64,000 bases of DNA from Candidatus Nitrosopumilus sp. (GTDB taxonomy: Archaea; Thermoproteota; Nitrososphaeria; Nitrososphaerales; Nitrosopumilaceae). A model generated the notes under the pieces. It was not told the origin of the DNA. It ran no database searches and saw only the letters and a list, made by a program, of their open reading frames with translations. How positions within the stretch are numbered: the first letter of the stretch is position 1; each line of letters starts with the position of its first letter. Location of the stretch: the NCBI GenBank assembly GCA_029864335.1, contig JAOTTS010000011.1, positions 1 to 64,000 of the forward strand, read 5' to 3'. This document shows, one piece after another, positions 1 through 7,723 of this stretch. Position numbers and translations under genes: made by a program.

Positions 1-15
1 CTATTTCATCAATTT

Positions 16-126
16 TCATTGGCATTCTTTCATCACTTTTTCTATCTTCTCCTTCGCTTCAAACATTACTTTTTCAAACTCTTCTCGTAACTTATCGCAC
101 TTTGATTGTTTTTCATTTTCATCCAT
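16..126 (-). CDS. small charged protein, unrecognised (36 aa)
   Basis: A 36-residue ATG-started frame rich in Lys and Glu, with a heptad-like pattern suggesting one amphipathic helix or coiled coil; two Cys residues, near the middle of the first half and at the end. It lies divergently to the membrane protein downstream. I do not recognise a family. The opposite strand is also open across this stretch, so this could be a chance frame. Confidence 0.35.
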   Translation of the reverse strand: MDENEKQSKCDKLREEFEKVMFEAKEKIEKVMKECQ

Positions 127-154
127 TGCTACAATTCATGGAATTTTTGCAACT

Positions 155-574
155 TTGGGAGTAATATTCGGTTCTGCGGCAGGATATCTTGGATGGCGTT
201 TATTGTTAGGACATTTGAGAGCTTATAGAGATCTTAGGATCTTAGCTACAATTTCATCTGTTTTTGCCGTCCTTGCCATAGTTACTGGTAATTGGATTTA
301 TACAGCTTATCGAGGCCCTGGGGGACCACGAGAGTTTTTTATTTCTACATTTCCAGAAATTCATGAAATTTTTTTTGAATTTAAAGAACACATTGCACTT
401 TTTCCACTCCCTATTGTGATAGCTTCTACCTTTATTCTTTGGAAGTATAAGGATGCAATACCTTTTGATGAAAGATTACGAAATGCATTAGGGACGATGA
501 TAGCTACAGCTTGGACCGTTCTGATGATAGCATTTGTTCTTGGAGCAGCAATAACAAAACTTATGGCGGTTTGA
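155..574 (+). CDS. multi-pass membrane protein, unknown function
   Basis: Four hydrophobic segments with short loops containing HLRAYRDLR and RGPGGPREFF. No family recognised. The TTG start at 155 is doubtful: the frame is open leftwards to the window edge, and the residues just upstream (ATIHGIFATLGVIFG) continue the first hydrophobic helix, so the real start is probably earlier or non-standard. An ATG at 138 is in another frame and stops after eight codons. The stop is separated from the next gene by one base, so the two membrane proteins probably form an operon and perhaps a complex. Confidence 0.7.
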   Translation: MGVIFGSAAGYLGWRLLLGHLRAYRDLRILATISSVFAVLAIVTGNWIYTAYRGPGGPREFFISTFPEIHEIFFEFKEHIALFPLPIVIASTFILWKYKDAIPFDERLRNALGTMIATAWTVLMIAFVLGAAITKLMAV

Positions 575-575
575 A

Positions 576-944
576 ATGACTCAAGAAAATCAAAAACCCG
601 ACAAGAAAAATGGCATTGCAGCAGCAGCAATGATCTCATCAATGATAGGAATTTTATCATTATCTGTATCTCATACCCTAAGTGTACTCTCCCAAGAATC
701 AAAATTGATGATTCATGAAATTGGAAAAGCGTGGATTCCAGGAGTAGATGCAATCGGTTCATATAGTGGAAAAGAAACAATCATGCTGATAGGATGGGGA
801 GTTAGTTGGATTATCCTACATTATGCTTTAAGGAATAGAGATGTAAAACTTTCATACTATACAATTGTTTTTATGATTGGTGTGGGTATTGCAATTTTGT
901 TAGTCTGGACACCATTCGTTCATCTGATTACAAATCAAACCTAG
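576..944 (+). CDS. three-helix membrane protein, unknown function
   Basis: A 122-residue protein with a short charged N-terminus and three membrane segments (about residues 15-35, 68-85, 92-112). The stretch GSYSGKETIMLIGWGVSW between helices 1 and 2 looks like a conserved functional loop. It starts one base after the preceding membrane gene, implying co-transcription. No domain is recognised. Confidence 0.75.
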   Translation: MTQENQKPDKKNGIAAAAMISSMIGILSLSVSHTLSVLSQESKLMIHEIGKAWIPGVDAIGSYSGKETIMLIGWGVSWIILHYALRNRDVKLSYYTIVFMIGVGIAILLVWTPFVHLITNQT

Positions 945-983
945 TTTTTAATTATTTTAGATATTAATAAATGAATTTTAAAA

Positions 984-1445
984 TTAAATTATCCCCAGAC
1001 CAAAGGAACAAGTGTTGCCATTACAACAGACACTAAAAATATGCTGATTAAATTTAACGGAATGCCAAACTTTGCCATATTTTTGGCTGTGACAAATCCA
1101 CTTCCAATCACTATTGCATTGAGGCGTTGCAACAGGCATGATAAACCCATAGCTCATAGCAATTGCAACAGGCGCCATAAGTAAAATTGGATTAACATCC
1201 ATTGTTGCAGCCAAAGATGCCATTATGGGTAGCAGTAGGGCTACCCCTGCAGTATTGCTCATCAGCTCGCCTGAAAAGATTGCAACTGCAACAACTATGA
1301 GCATTATCAGAAAATAATCCATTCCTCCAACAAATGATAGTTGGTCAGCAATCTGTAAATCAAGTCCAGACGAGGTAAAACCTCCTGCCAATGCCAGTCC
1401 CCCTCCAATTAGTATTAAAATTCCCCAAGGGATTTTTCTAGCTGA
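984..1445 (-). pseudogene. DASS/SLC13-type anion transporter, C-terminal remnant
   Basis: The translated remnant matches the C-terminal half of divalent anion:sodium symporters: KIPWGILILIGGGLALAGGF, then a TSNTA-like site (SNTAGVALLLPIMA), then the second signature MPVATP. Right after MPVATP the frame breaks. Restoring about two bases gives the expected PPNAIVIGSGFVTAKNMA and a normal C-terminus ending in LVPLVWG with stop at 989-991. The N-terminal half is absent and the left frame runs into the end of the hydrolase gene. Both lesions show a dead gene. What the family normally carries (dicarboxylate, phosphate or sulfate) cannot be told. Confidence 0.85.
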
Positions 1446-1453
1446 ATTTAGAA

Positions 1454-2104
1454 CTAAAAGTTGTTTATTGGTCTTTGTAGATGATTTATCAAATCATTTG
1501 TAGAGATGATCCAGAGTTGTTCTGGAAATCTTTCAAAGATTCCTTTTGCATGTTTTTGACCTTGTTTTTTACTGCTTGCACATGCATCCATTACTACTAT
1601 TACATAATATCCTAAATGAATGGCATCTAACACACTTGAAAGAACACAATAATCTGTTTCAACGCCTGTGAAAACTAGAATTTGTGAGGATTGTTTTTTT
1701 ATTTTGGAATAAAAATTGCCTGCCATGAATATTGATGCGGATTTTTTTCTATTGGTTACAACTGAATTTGAAACATATGGAATGAAATCATCAATTAAAT
1801 CTAATGCATCAGTTCCCAGAATACTTGTAGTAATTTCTTGATTTATTCTATAGTATGTTTGCCACGAATCCTGTTCTTTTTGCCAATTCTTAGGCGGTGT
1901 GAAGCGAGTAAATATTACATTTTGTATTCCACTATTTTTAATTAATTTTTCAATATTTGGGATTATGGATAATAGTTTTTTATTCATCCAAGGAGATTTT
2001 TTTTCAGTCAAGAATAATTTTTGCATATCTACAATCACCAGTGTTATTTTTGAATTAGTCTTTACATCTGCATGCCATTCAGGTTCAGTCAAAACAGTAC
2101 TCAT
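1454..2104 (-). CDS. isochorismatase-family cysteine hydrolase (nicotinamidase-like)
   Basis: A 216-residue Rossmann-like hydrolase. Family marks are the nucleophile-activating Asp in LVIVDMQ (about residue 26) and the catalytic Cys in TGVETDYCVLSSVLDA, followed by the usual GYYVIVVMDAC strand. Members hydrolyse nicotinamide, isochorismate, peroxyureidoacrylate or similar amide/ether substrates. Several NAD-related genes lie elsewhere in the window (NMN adenylyltransferase, NadE), so nicotinamidase is possible but unproven. The two His metal ligands typical of true nicotinamidases are not evident. Monocistronic, ATG start. Confidence 0.8.
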   Translation of the reverse strand: MSTVLTEPEWHADVKTNSKITLVIVDMQKLFLTEKKSPWMNKKLLSIIPNIEKLIKNSGIQNVIFTRFTPPKNWQKEQDSWQTYYRINQEITTSILGTDALDLIDDFIPYVSNSVVTNRKKSASIFMAGNFYSKIKKQSSQILVFTGVETDYCVLSSVLDAIHLGYYVIVVMDACASSKKQGQKHAKGIFERFPEQLWIISTNDLINHLQRPINNF

Positions 2105-2140
2105 AATGATTTTTGTTTCTCACACTAATGTGTATGTGTA

Positions 2141-2263
2141 ATGCCAAATTTCTTTTTCTTTGAAGTAACTGATTCTGTAAACATATCAGACAATGGTATA
2201 ATCACTAATGATTCAAACATCTTAAGAATCAAACCTGAAATAGATATTGATTTAAAGAAATAG
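2141..2263 (+). CDS. small ORF, unrecognised (40 aa)
   Basis: ATG-started 40-residue frame between two convergent or divergent neighbours, beginning MPNFFFFEVTDSVNISDNG. The composition is protein-like, resembling a fragment of an extracellular repeat protein, but there is no signal peptide. Just upstream is the short palindrome ACACTAATGTGT. It could be a remnant of a larger gene. Confidence 0.3.
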   Translation: MPNFFFFEVTDSVNISDNGIITNDSNILRIKPEIDIDLKK

Positions 2264-2271
2264 TCAGTATT

Positions 2272-3105
2272 TTATTTTACCGCATACTCTGTAATCTCTG
2301 GGGATAGCAAAATATTACAAATATCCCACGGTGTTACAAGCCAATCTTTGTGAATAACAAATGGATGGGCCATATCATACATCATAGATGCTACTTCGTT
2401 GATTTTCAAATTCTCAACAATTACTTTGGCTTCTTCTAAATCTACAATGTTTATTGCTTCATTTAGAAAATCATCTGTCTCTCTTAGATGCTTCATTTTC
2501 TCTGAAATGGCTTCAATGATTAATCTATCACTAAGATACTTGTTGGAACCTTCTAGCAAAATTTTTCTTGCTTTTTTCTCAAACATTGAATTAATTACAT
2601 TACCAAATGTATCTTCTTTTTTGAATGTCACGAGTTTCTTTTTTGGCAAGTCTTCAATTGTAAGATTAGTTATACATCTCTTACCAATCTCTAGAATTTT
2701 TTGTGCGGAAATTACAGAGTAAAAACCCCACTCGTTAGGAATTACAGCATATGCTCTGCCTCTCTGCCTCCAAAAATTCATCAAATCTTTGTACTTTGTT
2801 TCCTTTGACACTACAACAGGATTTGGTTCCATAATGTCTTCTACTTTGGTTCCATAGAATAAACCCGAAGTTGGATTCTTTAGCAAATTTTCCATTATTT
2901 CTTTTCCTCCAATTGTGCCAATTGGATTGTGCTTCTCATCTCTTACAATGATTGAATCCGTAGCTGATTCCAAATATTGAACCAACATTCCAGTGACAAC
3001 CCATACTTCTTTGCCTTTGTCAATATGGATACATAGTGACCACGTTAGTCTTTCTGAAAACAATTCTCTCAGCGATCTTTCTGATATTGGAACATCTCGT
3101 GACAT
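2272..3105 (-). CDS. CBS-domain protein (paralogue of the next gene)
   Basis: A 277-residue cytosolic protein with a CBS-pair arrangement in the first half: a partly degenerate first CBS (SIIVRDEKHNPIGTIGGKEI) and VEDIMEPNPVVVSKETKYKD. A second, weaker set follows (TIEDLPKKKLVTFKKEDTF). CBS pairs bind adenine nucleotides and sense energy charge. It is about 40% similar by eye to the divergently transcribed neighbour, including the ending HPFVIHKDWLVTPWDIC. The two share a 170-bp intergenic promoter region, so they look like a local duplication. Target unknown. Confidence 0.8.
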   Translation of the reverse strand: MSRDVPISERSLRELFSERLTWSLCIHIDKGKEVWVVTGMLVQYLESATDSIIVRDEKHNPIGTIGGKEIMENLLKNPTSGLFYGTKVEDIMEPNPVVVSKETKYKDLMNFWRQRGRAYAVIPNEWGFYSVISAQKILEIGKRCITNLTIEDLPKKKLVTFKKEDTFGNVINSMFEKKARKILLEGSNKYLSDRLIIEAISEKMKHLRETDDFLNEAINIVDLEEAKVIVENLKINEVASMMYDMAHPFVIHKDWLVTPWDICNILLSPEITEYAVK

Positions 3106-3275
3106 GTCTTACAATGAATTTTATTGCATAAAGCCACCACATTCAATTCTCAAAAATGATAAGAGAGATTCAATTATTTAGAAAAAGACATAACATAAGA
3201 ATTACATGGAAATCCTTTTATTTTTATAACACAGTAATAATGAATCAATTAATATACTAAATTTATGAGATAAAA

Positions 3276-4163
3276 GTGAGAAAAATGGAATCTTTTAGCA
3301 AAGGACTCATGGAATTAACATTGGAAGAATTATTTCCAGACACATTAACTGTTACAGATTGTGTTTTTGTAGATAAAGAAAGAGAAGTTTGGGTTGCTAC
3401 AGAGATGTGTGCCCAATATTTAGAATCTACAATAGATGCACTTGTAGTTCAAGACAATGACAAACCTATAGGGATTGTAGGTGGATATGATGTTTTAGAG
3501 CATTTACGCAAAAATCCTACCCCTGATTCTCAATATCAACATAGCACTCAGGACATAATGTTCAAAGATGTTACTCAAGTTAGTAAACAAACAAAATTCA
3601 AAGATATTATTGAAGATTGGAAAAAAAGTAGAAGAGCATTTGCCATAATTCCAAACAAATCAGGAAGTTATTCACCAATTTCTGCAAGAAAAATGCTAGA
3701 AGTTGGGAAAAAATACAAAACAGATCTCACGATATCTTCAATGCCTAAAAAGAATATTATCAAATTTCAAGGTGATGAACCATTAAGGGACATAATTGAT
3801 TTAATGTTTAACAACAAAACACGAAAACTTTTATTGGGAAATTCTAATCAGTTCATTAGCGATAGGACAATTCTTGAAGGACTATCACGAATTACAAAAT
3901 TTCAAAAGGATGTTGAGAATTTCTTGGATATTCCAATTAATAAGTTCACATTTGATCATATCAAAGTTATTACAGAAGACATTCCATTTGACAAACTTTG
4001 TTCAGTTATGGATAGGATGGAGCACCCTTATGTTATTTACAAAGACATAGTTGTTAGTCCATGGGACATATGCTTGACTTTGTCATCTGAGAACATACAG
4101 AAATCGGATACAAAACTTGAGATGGCAGAAAGATGTCCACATTGTGGAAAAAATATCAATTAA
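3276..4163 (+). CDS. CBS-domain protein with C-terminal zinc-knuckle
   Basis: A 295-residue paralogue of the divergent gene to its left: same CBS region (ALVVQDNDKPIGIVGGYDVL, then TQDIMFKDVTQVSKQTKFKD) and the same closing motif HPYVIYKDIVVSPWDIC. It adds a tail ending in CPHCGKNIN, a single CxxC knuckle that the sister gene lacks. The start could be GTG at 3276 or ATG at 3285; both are in frame and I cannot decide. Probably a nucleotide-sensing regulatory protein. Confidence 0.8.
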   Translation: MRKMESFSKGLMELTLEELFPDTLTVTDCVFVDKEREVWVATEMCAQYLESTIDALVVQDNDKPIGIVGGYDVLEHLRKNPTPDSQYQHSTQDIMFKDVTQVSKQTKFKDIIEDWKKSRRAFAIIPNKSGSYSPISARKMLEVGKKYKTDLTISSMPKKNIIKFQGDEPLRDIIDLMFNNKTRKLLLGNSNQFISDRTILEGLSRITKFQKDVENFLDIPINKFTFDHIKVITEDIPFDKLCSVMDRMEHPYVIYKDIVVSPWDICLTLSSENIQKSDTKLEMAERCPHCGKNIN

Positions 4164-4227
4164 TACATCCTGTAAAAATCGTTAAATTGACTATTGTACC
4201 TAGTATAGTAAAGTTTCTAAAAAGATG

Positions 4228-4602
4228 TTATTTCAAACGTCGGTAGATCTCTTTGAATTCTGCTGATAGATTATATGCGATGTTTAACACATGTGTTAAT
4301 TGATTCATGGATGTCTTCCCATTACCAATTTGTCTTAGAATAGTCAGAGCTTTTTGTGGAGAAGTTGCAGAAGGGGGTTTTTGATTAGTCCATGTTTTAA
4401 AAGAGTCCCCCACATCCAAACAAAAATTTAAAACAAATTCCTTCCAGTTTTCCATTTCATTTAGTTTCTTTTTTCCTAGAAATACTAGAGATAATTCATT
4501 AAATTCATTTTTTCTATCTGTGTATAATGTTTTAAGAGCTTCATGAATTTTTTCTTCAGTATACTCTGGAGTATTTAGCATATACAATCCCTCAATGCTC
4601 AT
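4228..4602 (-). CDS. helical protein, unknown function
   Basis: 124 residues, no Cys, predicted largely alpha-helical (KIHEALKTLYTDRKNEF... KALTILRQIGNGK... LSAEFKEIYRRLK). ATG starts exist at 4602 and at residue 8 (4581); the latter gives MLNTPEYTEEK and may be the true start. No family recognised. The helical C-terminal half slightly resembles HEPN-like or death-like bundles, but no motif supports that. Confidence 0.6.
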   Translation of the reverse strand: MSIEGLYMLNTPEYTEEKIHEALKTLYTDRKNEFNELSLVFLGKKKLNEMENWKEFVLNFCLDVGDSFKTWTNQKPPSATSPQKALTILRQIGNGKTSMNQLTHVLNIAYNLSAEFKEIYRRLK

Positions 4603-4736
4603 GATTTTAAGCAGACATTTTTGATAATTAAACTAATACAAAATTCTCACATATGAAAACATGATTTATTTTTGATAAACGAAATCACATGTGAAAAATG
4701 CTAGTGTGCTATGCATGTTATATATTGAACGAATAA

Positions 4737-4880
4737 TTGGAATCAACGAAAAAAGAATTTTGCATAAATTGCCCTCTTCATAATGACATAAAACTCAGTC
4801 ACACAGAATTAAAAGATGGCACATCTAAAGACTATTGGTCAAAATATCAGGAATTATTTAAAGAAAAAATTCGATTGTAA
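4737..4880 (+). CDS. small cysteine-containing ORF (47 aa)
   Basis: TTG-started frame with KKEFCINCPLHND near the start, a CxxC-x2-H arrangement that could bind a metal, followed by a charged helical tail ending WSKYQELFKEKIRL. A TATA-like TTATATA lies at about 4718. It is the most protein-like frame in the 1-kb stretch 4603-5598, which otherwise holds only two other doubtful mini-ORFs. Confidence 0.4.
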   Translation: MESTKKEFCINCPLHNDIKLSHTELKDGTSKDYWSKYQELFKEKIRL

Positions 4881-5029
4881 AATTTTGACAGGAGTTCTGT
4901 CTATTTTCATCACAAAAAGTGAGCAGAGTCACCATAAGGTTGAATCTATGCAGGATAATTCTGATTTCTGATAAAGCCACTCATTAAAAGAAATAGTCAA
5001 TATTTCCTATGCTAAATTATAGTTCAAAA

Positions 5030-5149
5030 ATGAGTTTTCCTAAAAATAAATTCCAATCTACAATTAAAACAAAATCAAAAAAGAGTCTAATTAAAAGACC
5101 TCGTCAAATTACAGTATTAAGTGATTTTATTTTATTCAATTTACTCTAG
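5030..5149 (+). CDS. small basic ORF, doubtful (39 aa)
   Basis: ATG-started, Lys/Arg-rich first 30 residues and a hydrophobic end. No family. It is reported only because the surrounding kilobase is otherwise empty; it may be chance. Confidence 0.2.
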   Translation: MSFPKNKFQSTIKTKSKKSLIKRPRQITVLSDFILFNLL

Positions 5150-5236
5150 ATAAATTATTGTGGGTTAGACTCCACGAGAATTCAGCCACTAAATTGGGGA
5201 TAAAATTGGACGCAGATAGGTGTAAAATTTCATAGA

Positions 5237-5371
5237 TTAGATTTTCAGAACTAGTTCAAGAGGAATTTCTGCACTTTCAAATGATTCATCAATTAAAAGA
5301 GAATACTCTTTTGATTGATCATATTCAAAATCTACATAATTTCCATACTGGAAATACTCTGGTTGTGTCAT
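5237..5371 (-). CDS. small acidic ORF (44 aa)
   Basis: ATG-started frame beginning MTQPEYFQYGNYVDFEYDQ and ending SAEIPLELVLKI. Strongly acidic, with no Cys. The composition resembles small structured proteins more than random AT-rich sequence. Family unknown. Confidence 0.35.
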   Translation of the reverse strand: MTQPEYFQYGNYVDFEYDQSKEYSLLIDESFESAEIPLELVLKI

Positions 5372-5709
5372 TTTCTCCGTAGATGTAACGTCTCAATAAG
5401 ATTTTTAGAAAATTAAATTAATTGAGAAGTAAATTATCTTGGTGAATTGAATCAATTGCATATATTGAAAAAATTTCAACAGATCTATGTATTACTTAAC
5501 AGATCCATCAGAAAGTGACGATCCATTTTAAATATTATTTTAACATGATGTAATCAATCGAGAGATTGTACCAGTCGTCCCTCTAGGTAGACAAGGTTTC
5601 ACAACAATCTCTTGATGCTATTTTCTGTAATAAAATTTGATTTAACTGCAGTGCAAATTCCCAATTTTGGTAGGATAGTTTTATTACCTAAAAAATATAC
5701 TAAATTTTT

Positions 5710-5829
5710 GTGAGACCACCTGTCGGAATACCTGGTAAGGATGTATTTTTTGTCCCAAACTACTGTGATAAATGCAATAGACATTTTTTGATCGAAGAAG
5801 AATTAGAAATACACACAAAAAACTGCTAA
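5710..5829 (+). CDS. mini zinc-finger protein (39 aa)
   Basis: GTG-started frame containing NYCDKCNRHFLIEEELEIHTKNC: Cys-x2-Cys, then His and a final Cys in the spacing of a C2HC/C2H2 finger. The N-terminal part is PPVGIPGKDVFFVP. A 61-codon frame on the opposite strand is the shadow of this gene. Likely a one-finger nucleic-acid-binding or protein-binding protein. An in-frame TAA lies three codons before the GTG, so the start is well bounded. Confidence 0.55.
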   Translation: MRPPVGIPGKDVFFVPNYCDKCNRHFLIEEELEIHTKNC

Positions 5830-5847
5830 CAGGGTACAAACTGATTA

Positions 5848-6123
5848 ATGGGTTTTGGATTATTTTGCTACTTGATTGTATCTAAAATTATCCAAAGAGA
5901 AGAATTATGTATTCATGCAGGTCCTGGTTCAGGTAATTCAGAAGACATTAAGAAAAATTATCAGCACATGATAATTATTCATTTCTACATGTCCTTTCCA
6001 CAATCCCCATACTGGAAATATTCTGATTTGAAATTGTTTAATGAGAAGTGTTTAGAGTATCAAAAAACATTAACACATCATTATGATATGCAAGTAAATT
6101 TGTCACATTACAATGACAATTAA
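5848..6123 (+). CDS. hypothetical protein, doubtful
   Basis: A 91-codon frame with a hydrophobic N-terminus and a middle part SFPQSPYWKYSDLKLFNEKC. No family recognised. It overlaps the start of the basic-protein gene by 11 bases. The composition is uneven and it could be a decayed gene. Confidence 0.35.
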   Translation: MGFGLFCYLIVSKIIQREELCIHAGPGSGNSEDIKKNYQHMIIIHFYMSFPQSPYWKYSDLKLFNEKCLEYQKTLTHHYDMQVNLSHYNDN

Positions 6124-6379
6124 AAGAAAAGCAGTAAAGAAGAAGGTATCAGCTATAAGAAAAATTGTTAAGAAAAAAGCAGCAGCTACAAGGAAGACAG
6201 TGGCAAAGAAAGTAGCTACAAAGAGAACGTCAACCAATTTTCCTGGACCAATTTGGAAGGGAGCAAAGAAAAAACCTTCAAAAAAAGATGAGACTAGCTA
6301 TCCGGGACCAACTTGGGAAGTAAAATCTGAAGCTGCAAAGAAAGGCTGGATTACAAGAAGAAAGAACGCAAAGAAATAA
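6113..6379 (+). CDS. Lys/Ala-rich histone-H1-like basic protein
   Basis: An 88-residue, very basic protein. The first 45 residues are almost only K, A, R, T, V and I, like the tail of histone H1 or bacterial AlgP/HctB-type proteins. The second half carries two copies of a short module, NFPGPIWKGAKKK and SYPGPTWEVKSEAAKKGW, and ends TRRKNAKK. Probably a DNA- or RNA-coating protein. The PGP-W module repeat is distinctive and may bind a partner. ATG start. Confidence 0.75.
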   Translation: MTIKRKAVKKKVSAIRKIVKKKAAATRKTVAKKVATKRTSTNFPGPIWKGAKKKPSKKDETSYPGPTWEVKSEAAKKGWITRRKNAKK

Positions 6380-6395
6380 TCTTATTTTTTACAAA

Positions 6396-6506
6396 TTACT
6401 CTTGTAAGGTCTTGGTATCTTGAAATGGATGATCAACATCTACATGATTTAATAGAAGACGGCCACATCTAGTGCATCTTTCGTCAGGATCTTCATTCTT
6501 TATTGT
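6396..6506 (-). other. in-frame continuation after TGA, second zinc knuckle
   Basis: Directly after the TGA that ends the small zinc protein at 6507, the same frame continues for 36 codons. It contains DPDERCTRCGRLLLNHVDVDHPF with another CxxC and ends with TAA. It has no start codon of its own. Either the upstream gene has gained a nonsense codon, or this is a relic. Confidence 0.4.
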
Positions 6507-6713
6507 TCATGGAGTGTAGTCCATTCCCCTTCTGAGATTAAATATACTTGGGGAGTGATATTTTGAACATAAACATTTCTTACATTGTTCATAACTCTCT
6601 TTGATTCCAGTCTCATCCCAAAAACCTTCATGTCGAATCCATACATGTTCGTAATTGTAATGACCACAATCACATTTTTTTCCGTCATCATTTCCCAGTG
6701 TACAATATTGCAC
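6507..6713 (-). CDS. small zinc-binding protein (68 aa), possibly truncated by TGA
   Basis: Contains two Cys clusters: KKCDCGHYNYEHVW and EQCKKCLCSKYHSP, the layout of a small treble-clef or zinc-ribbon. The frame stops at TGA 6507-6509 but continues in frame with a third CxxC for 36 codons. An overlapping frame at 6500-6715 is a shadow. Function unknown; no neighbour gives a hint. Confidence 0.6.
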   Translation of the reverse strand: MQYCTLGNDDGKKCDCGHYNYEHVWIRHEGFWDETGIKESYEQCKKCLCSKYHSPSIFNLRRGMDYTP

Positions 6714-6735
6714 ATGTAGAAAATTTTTTTTTAAT

Positions 6736-7400
6736 TCAGTTCATTCCATAATTAATCACAGGTTCTTCTTGTATTTGCCCTACTGAATGATTGCCAGGCA
6801 AGTCAACTTTCAAACCCAGCTGAATACATCCATGAATTGACAACTCCCATGCAGTACTCAAGTCATTGTGTCTTCCTGTTGGATGATCAAATGATTCTCT
6901 ACCTGATTGGGTTAGTTTCATCTCTTGATGTTTCAGCTGTTCAATTAATTCTCGTGTCAGTTGTGATTTTGTTTGGTCTAGTATTGTAGCAGGGTTTGGG
7001 AATCTGTACCCCTGTTTTAAAATGGATAGGCCGTCGTCCTTTAGCATCTTCTTTGTGCCTGATATTCCTGATGAGAAATTTATTTTTTCAATTCTTGATT
7101 TTCCAAATCTTGCCTCCATGATATCAGTAAATGACCTTTCGTTTGTGTAATCAATTACTATTAGCGATGGTGGAAATTTTGGGAATAATACTCTGGTGTG
7201 AAACTCTATGATTTTATCAAATGATGTATGATTCAGTTTGTATAGGTCTCGCAGTTTGGGGAGGGTTTTGGAATTTCTCTAGTTGGTGAGGGCATCTCAT
7301 GTATTACAATTCCAAAGAAATCATCTTGTGAAGCTGTATCTTCTCCCCAAATGTATCGAGTCAATGATTGAGAGAAAGTTTGAAGGGAAAAGAGAACTAA
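6736..7400 (-). pseudogene. phage terminase large subunit, C-terminal (nuclease) part, frameshifted
   Basis: Read on the minus strand from 7400, the frame gives RYIWGEDTASQDDFFGIVI, a terminase nuclease-type strand with Asp. A frameshift near 7260 in a C-rich run follows. The new frame reads KLRDLYKLNHTSFDKI, then FPPSLIVIDYTNE, and ends with GRHNDLSTAWELSIHG, the closing Asp-bearing helix of terminase nucleases. The N-terminal ATPase half lies at 8909-9862 beyond a cargo insertion. The ATG at 7119 is internal. Confidence 0.75.
7349..7399. repeat. 51-bp direct repeat, copy 1
   Basis: Matches 7600-7650 over the full 51 bases with most positions identical, including AAATGTATCG, TCAATGATTG and GGAAAAGAGAACTA. 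Both copies encode a related peptide on the minus strand (SLTRYIWGED here, SLKRYIYDED in copy 2), so the duplication is within terminase-type coding sequence. Confidence 0.8.
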
Positions 7401-7412
7401 TTATCGAAAAAA

Positions 7413-7520
7413 CTAGTTGAGAAGGGTTTCACAAGTACCCATCAGAACAGTTTCCCGGTCAAAAGAATCCGGATTGAATTTTCGTTTTAAAATTTGCTTC
7501 ATTTCCAAATCATTACACAT
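7413..7520 (-). CDS. mini-ORF (35 aa) ending ETLLN
   Basis: ATG-started frame with FNPDSFDRETVLMGTCETLLN. Its ending resembles another mini-ORF at 55131-55229 (DDFGREAILLRIKETLLN). Two related short peptides in otherwise gene-poor DNA suggest a genuine small-protein family. It sits between the two copies of the 51-bp repeat in the provirus remnant. Confidence 0.4.
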   Translation of the reverse strand: MCNDLEMKQILKRKFNPDSFDRETVLMGTCETLLN

Positions 7521-7599
7521 GTTTCGCTTTTAACATATTCTTGTATAGCTACACGAACTAATCATATAATTATTCTGCACTAAATGACATCTTCATCGT

Positions 7600-7650
7600 A
7601 AATGTATCGTTTCAATGATTGTAAAAAATTATGAAAGGAAAAGAGAACTA
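7600..7650. repeat. 51-bp direct repeat, copy 2
   Basis: Second copy of the repeat at 7349-7399, offset by 251 bases. It ends three bases before the left terminal inverted repeat of the first cargo unit. It may be a duplicated piece of terminase gene created when the unit inserted or by later rearrangement. Confidence 0.8.
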
Positions 7651-7652
7651 TT

Positions 7653-7679
7653 GAATAATCCTAATGGAGATTATGAAAA
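7653..7679 (+). repeat. left terminal inverted repeat, unit 1
   Basis: Begins GAATAATCCTA and ends AGATTATGAAA; matches the inverted right end of unit 2 (11554-11580) except for the central four to five bases. Confidence 0.75.
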
Positions 7680-7723
7680 TTTCTTAAAAATTAAGTTTAA
7701 GTGAGGAGATATGAAAATAAAGT

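Noticed and set aside
361-780. 139-codon minus-strand frame
   Set aside because: Lies opposite two convincing membrane-protein genes and has no recognisable domain; shadow.
5372-5598. Possible C/D-box sRNA near a TGATGT sequence
   Set aside because: No matching D box (CTGA) or C'/D' pair at proper spacing.
5599-5784. 61-codon minus-strand frame
   Set aside because: Opposite the mini zinc-finger gene, whose Cys/His spacing is meaningful; shadow.
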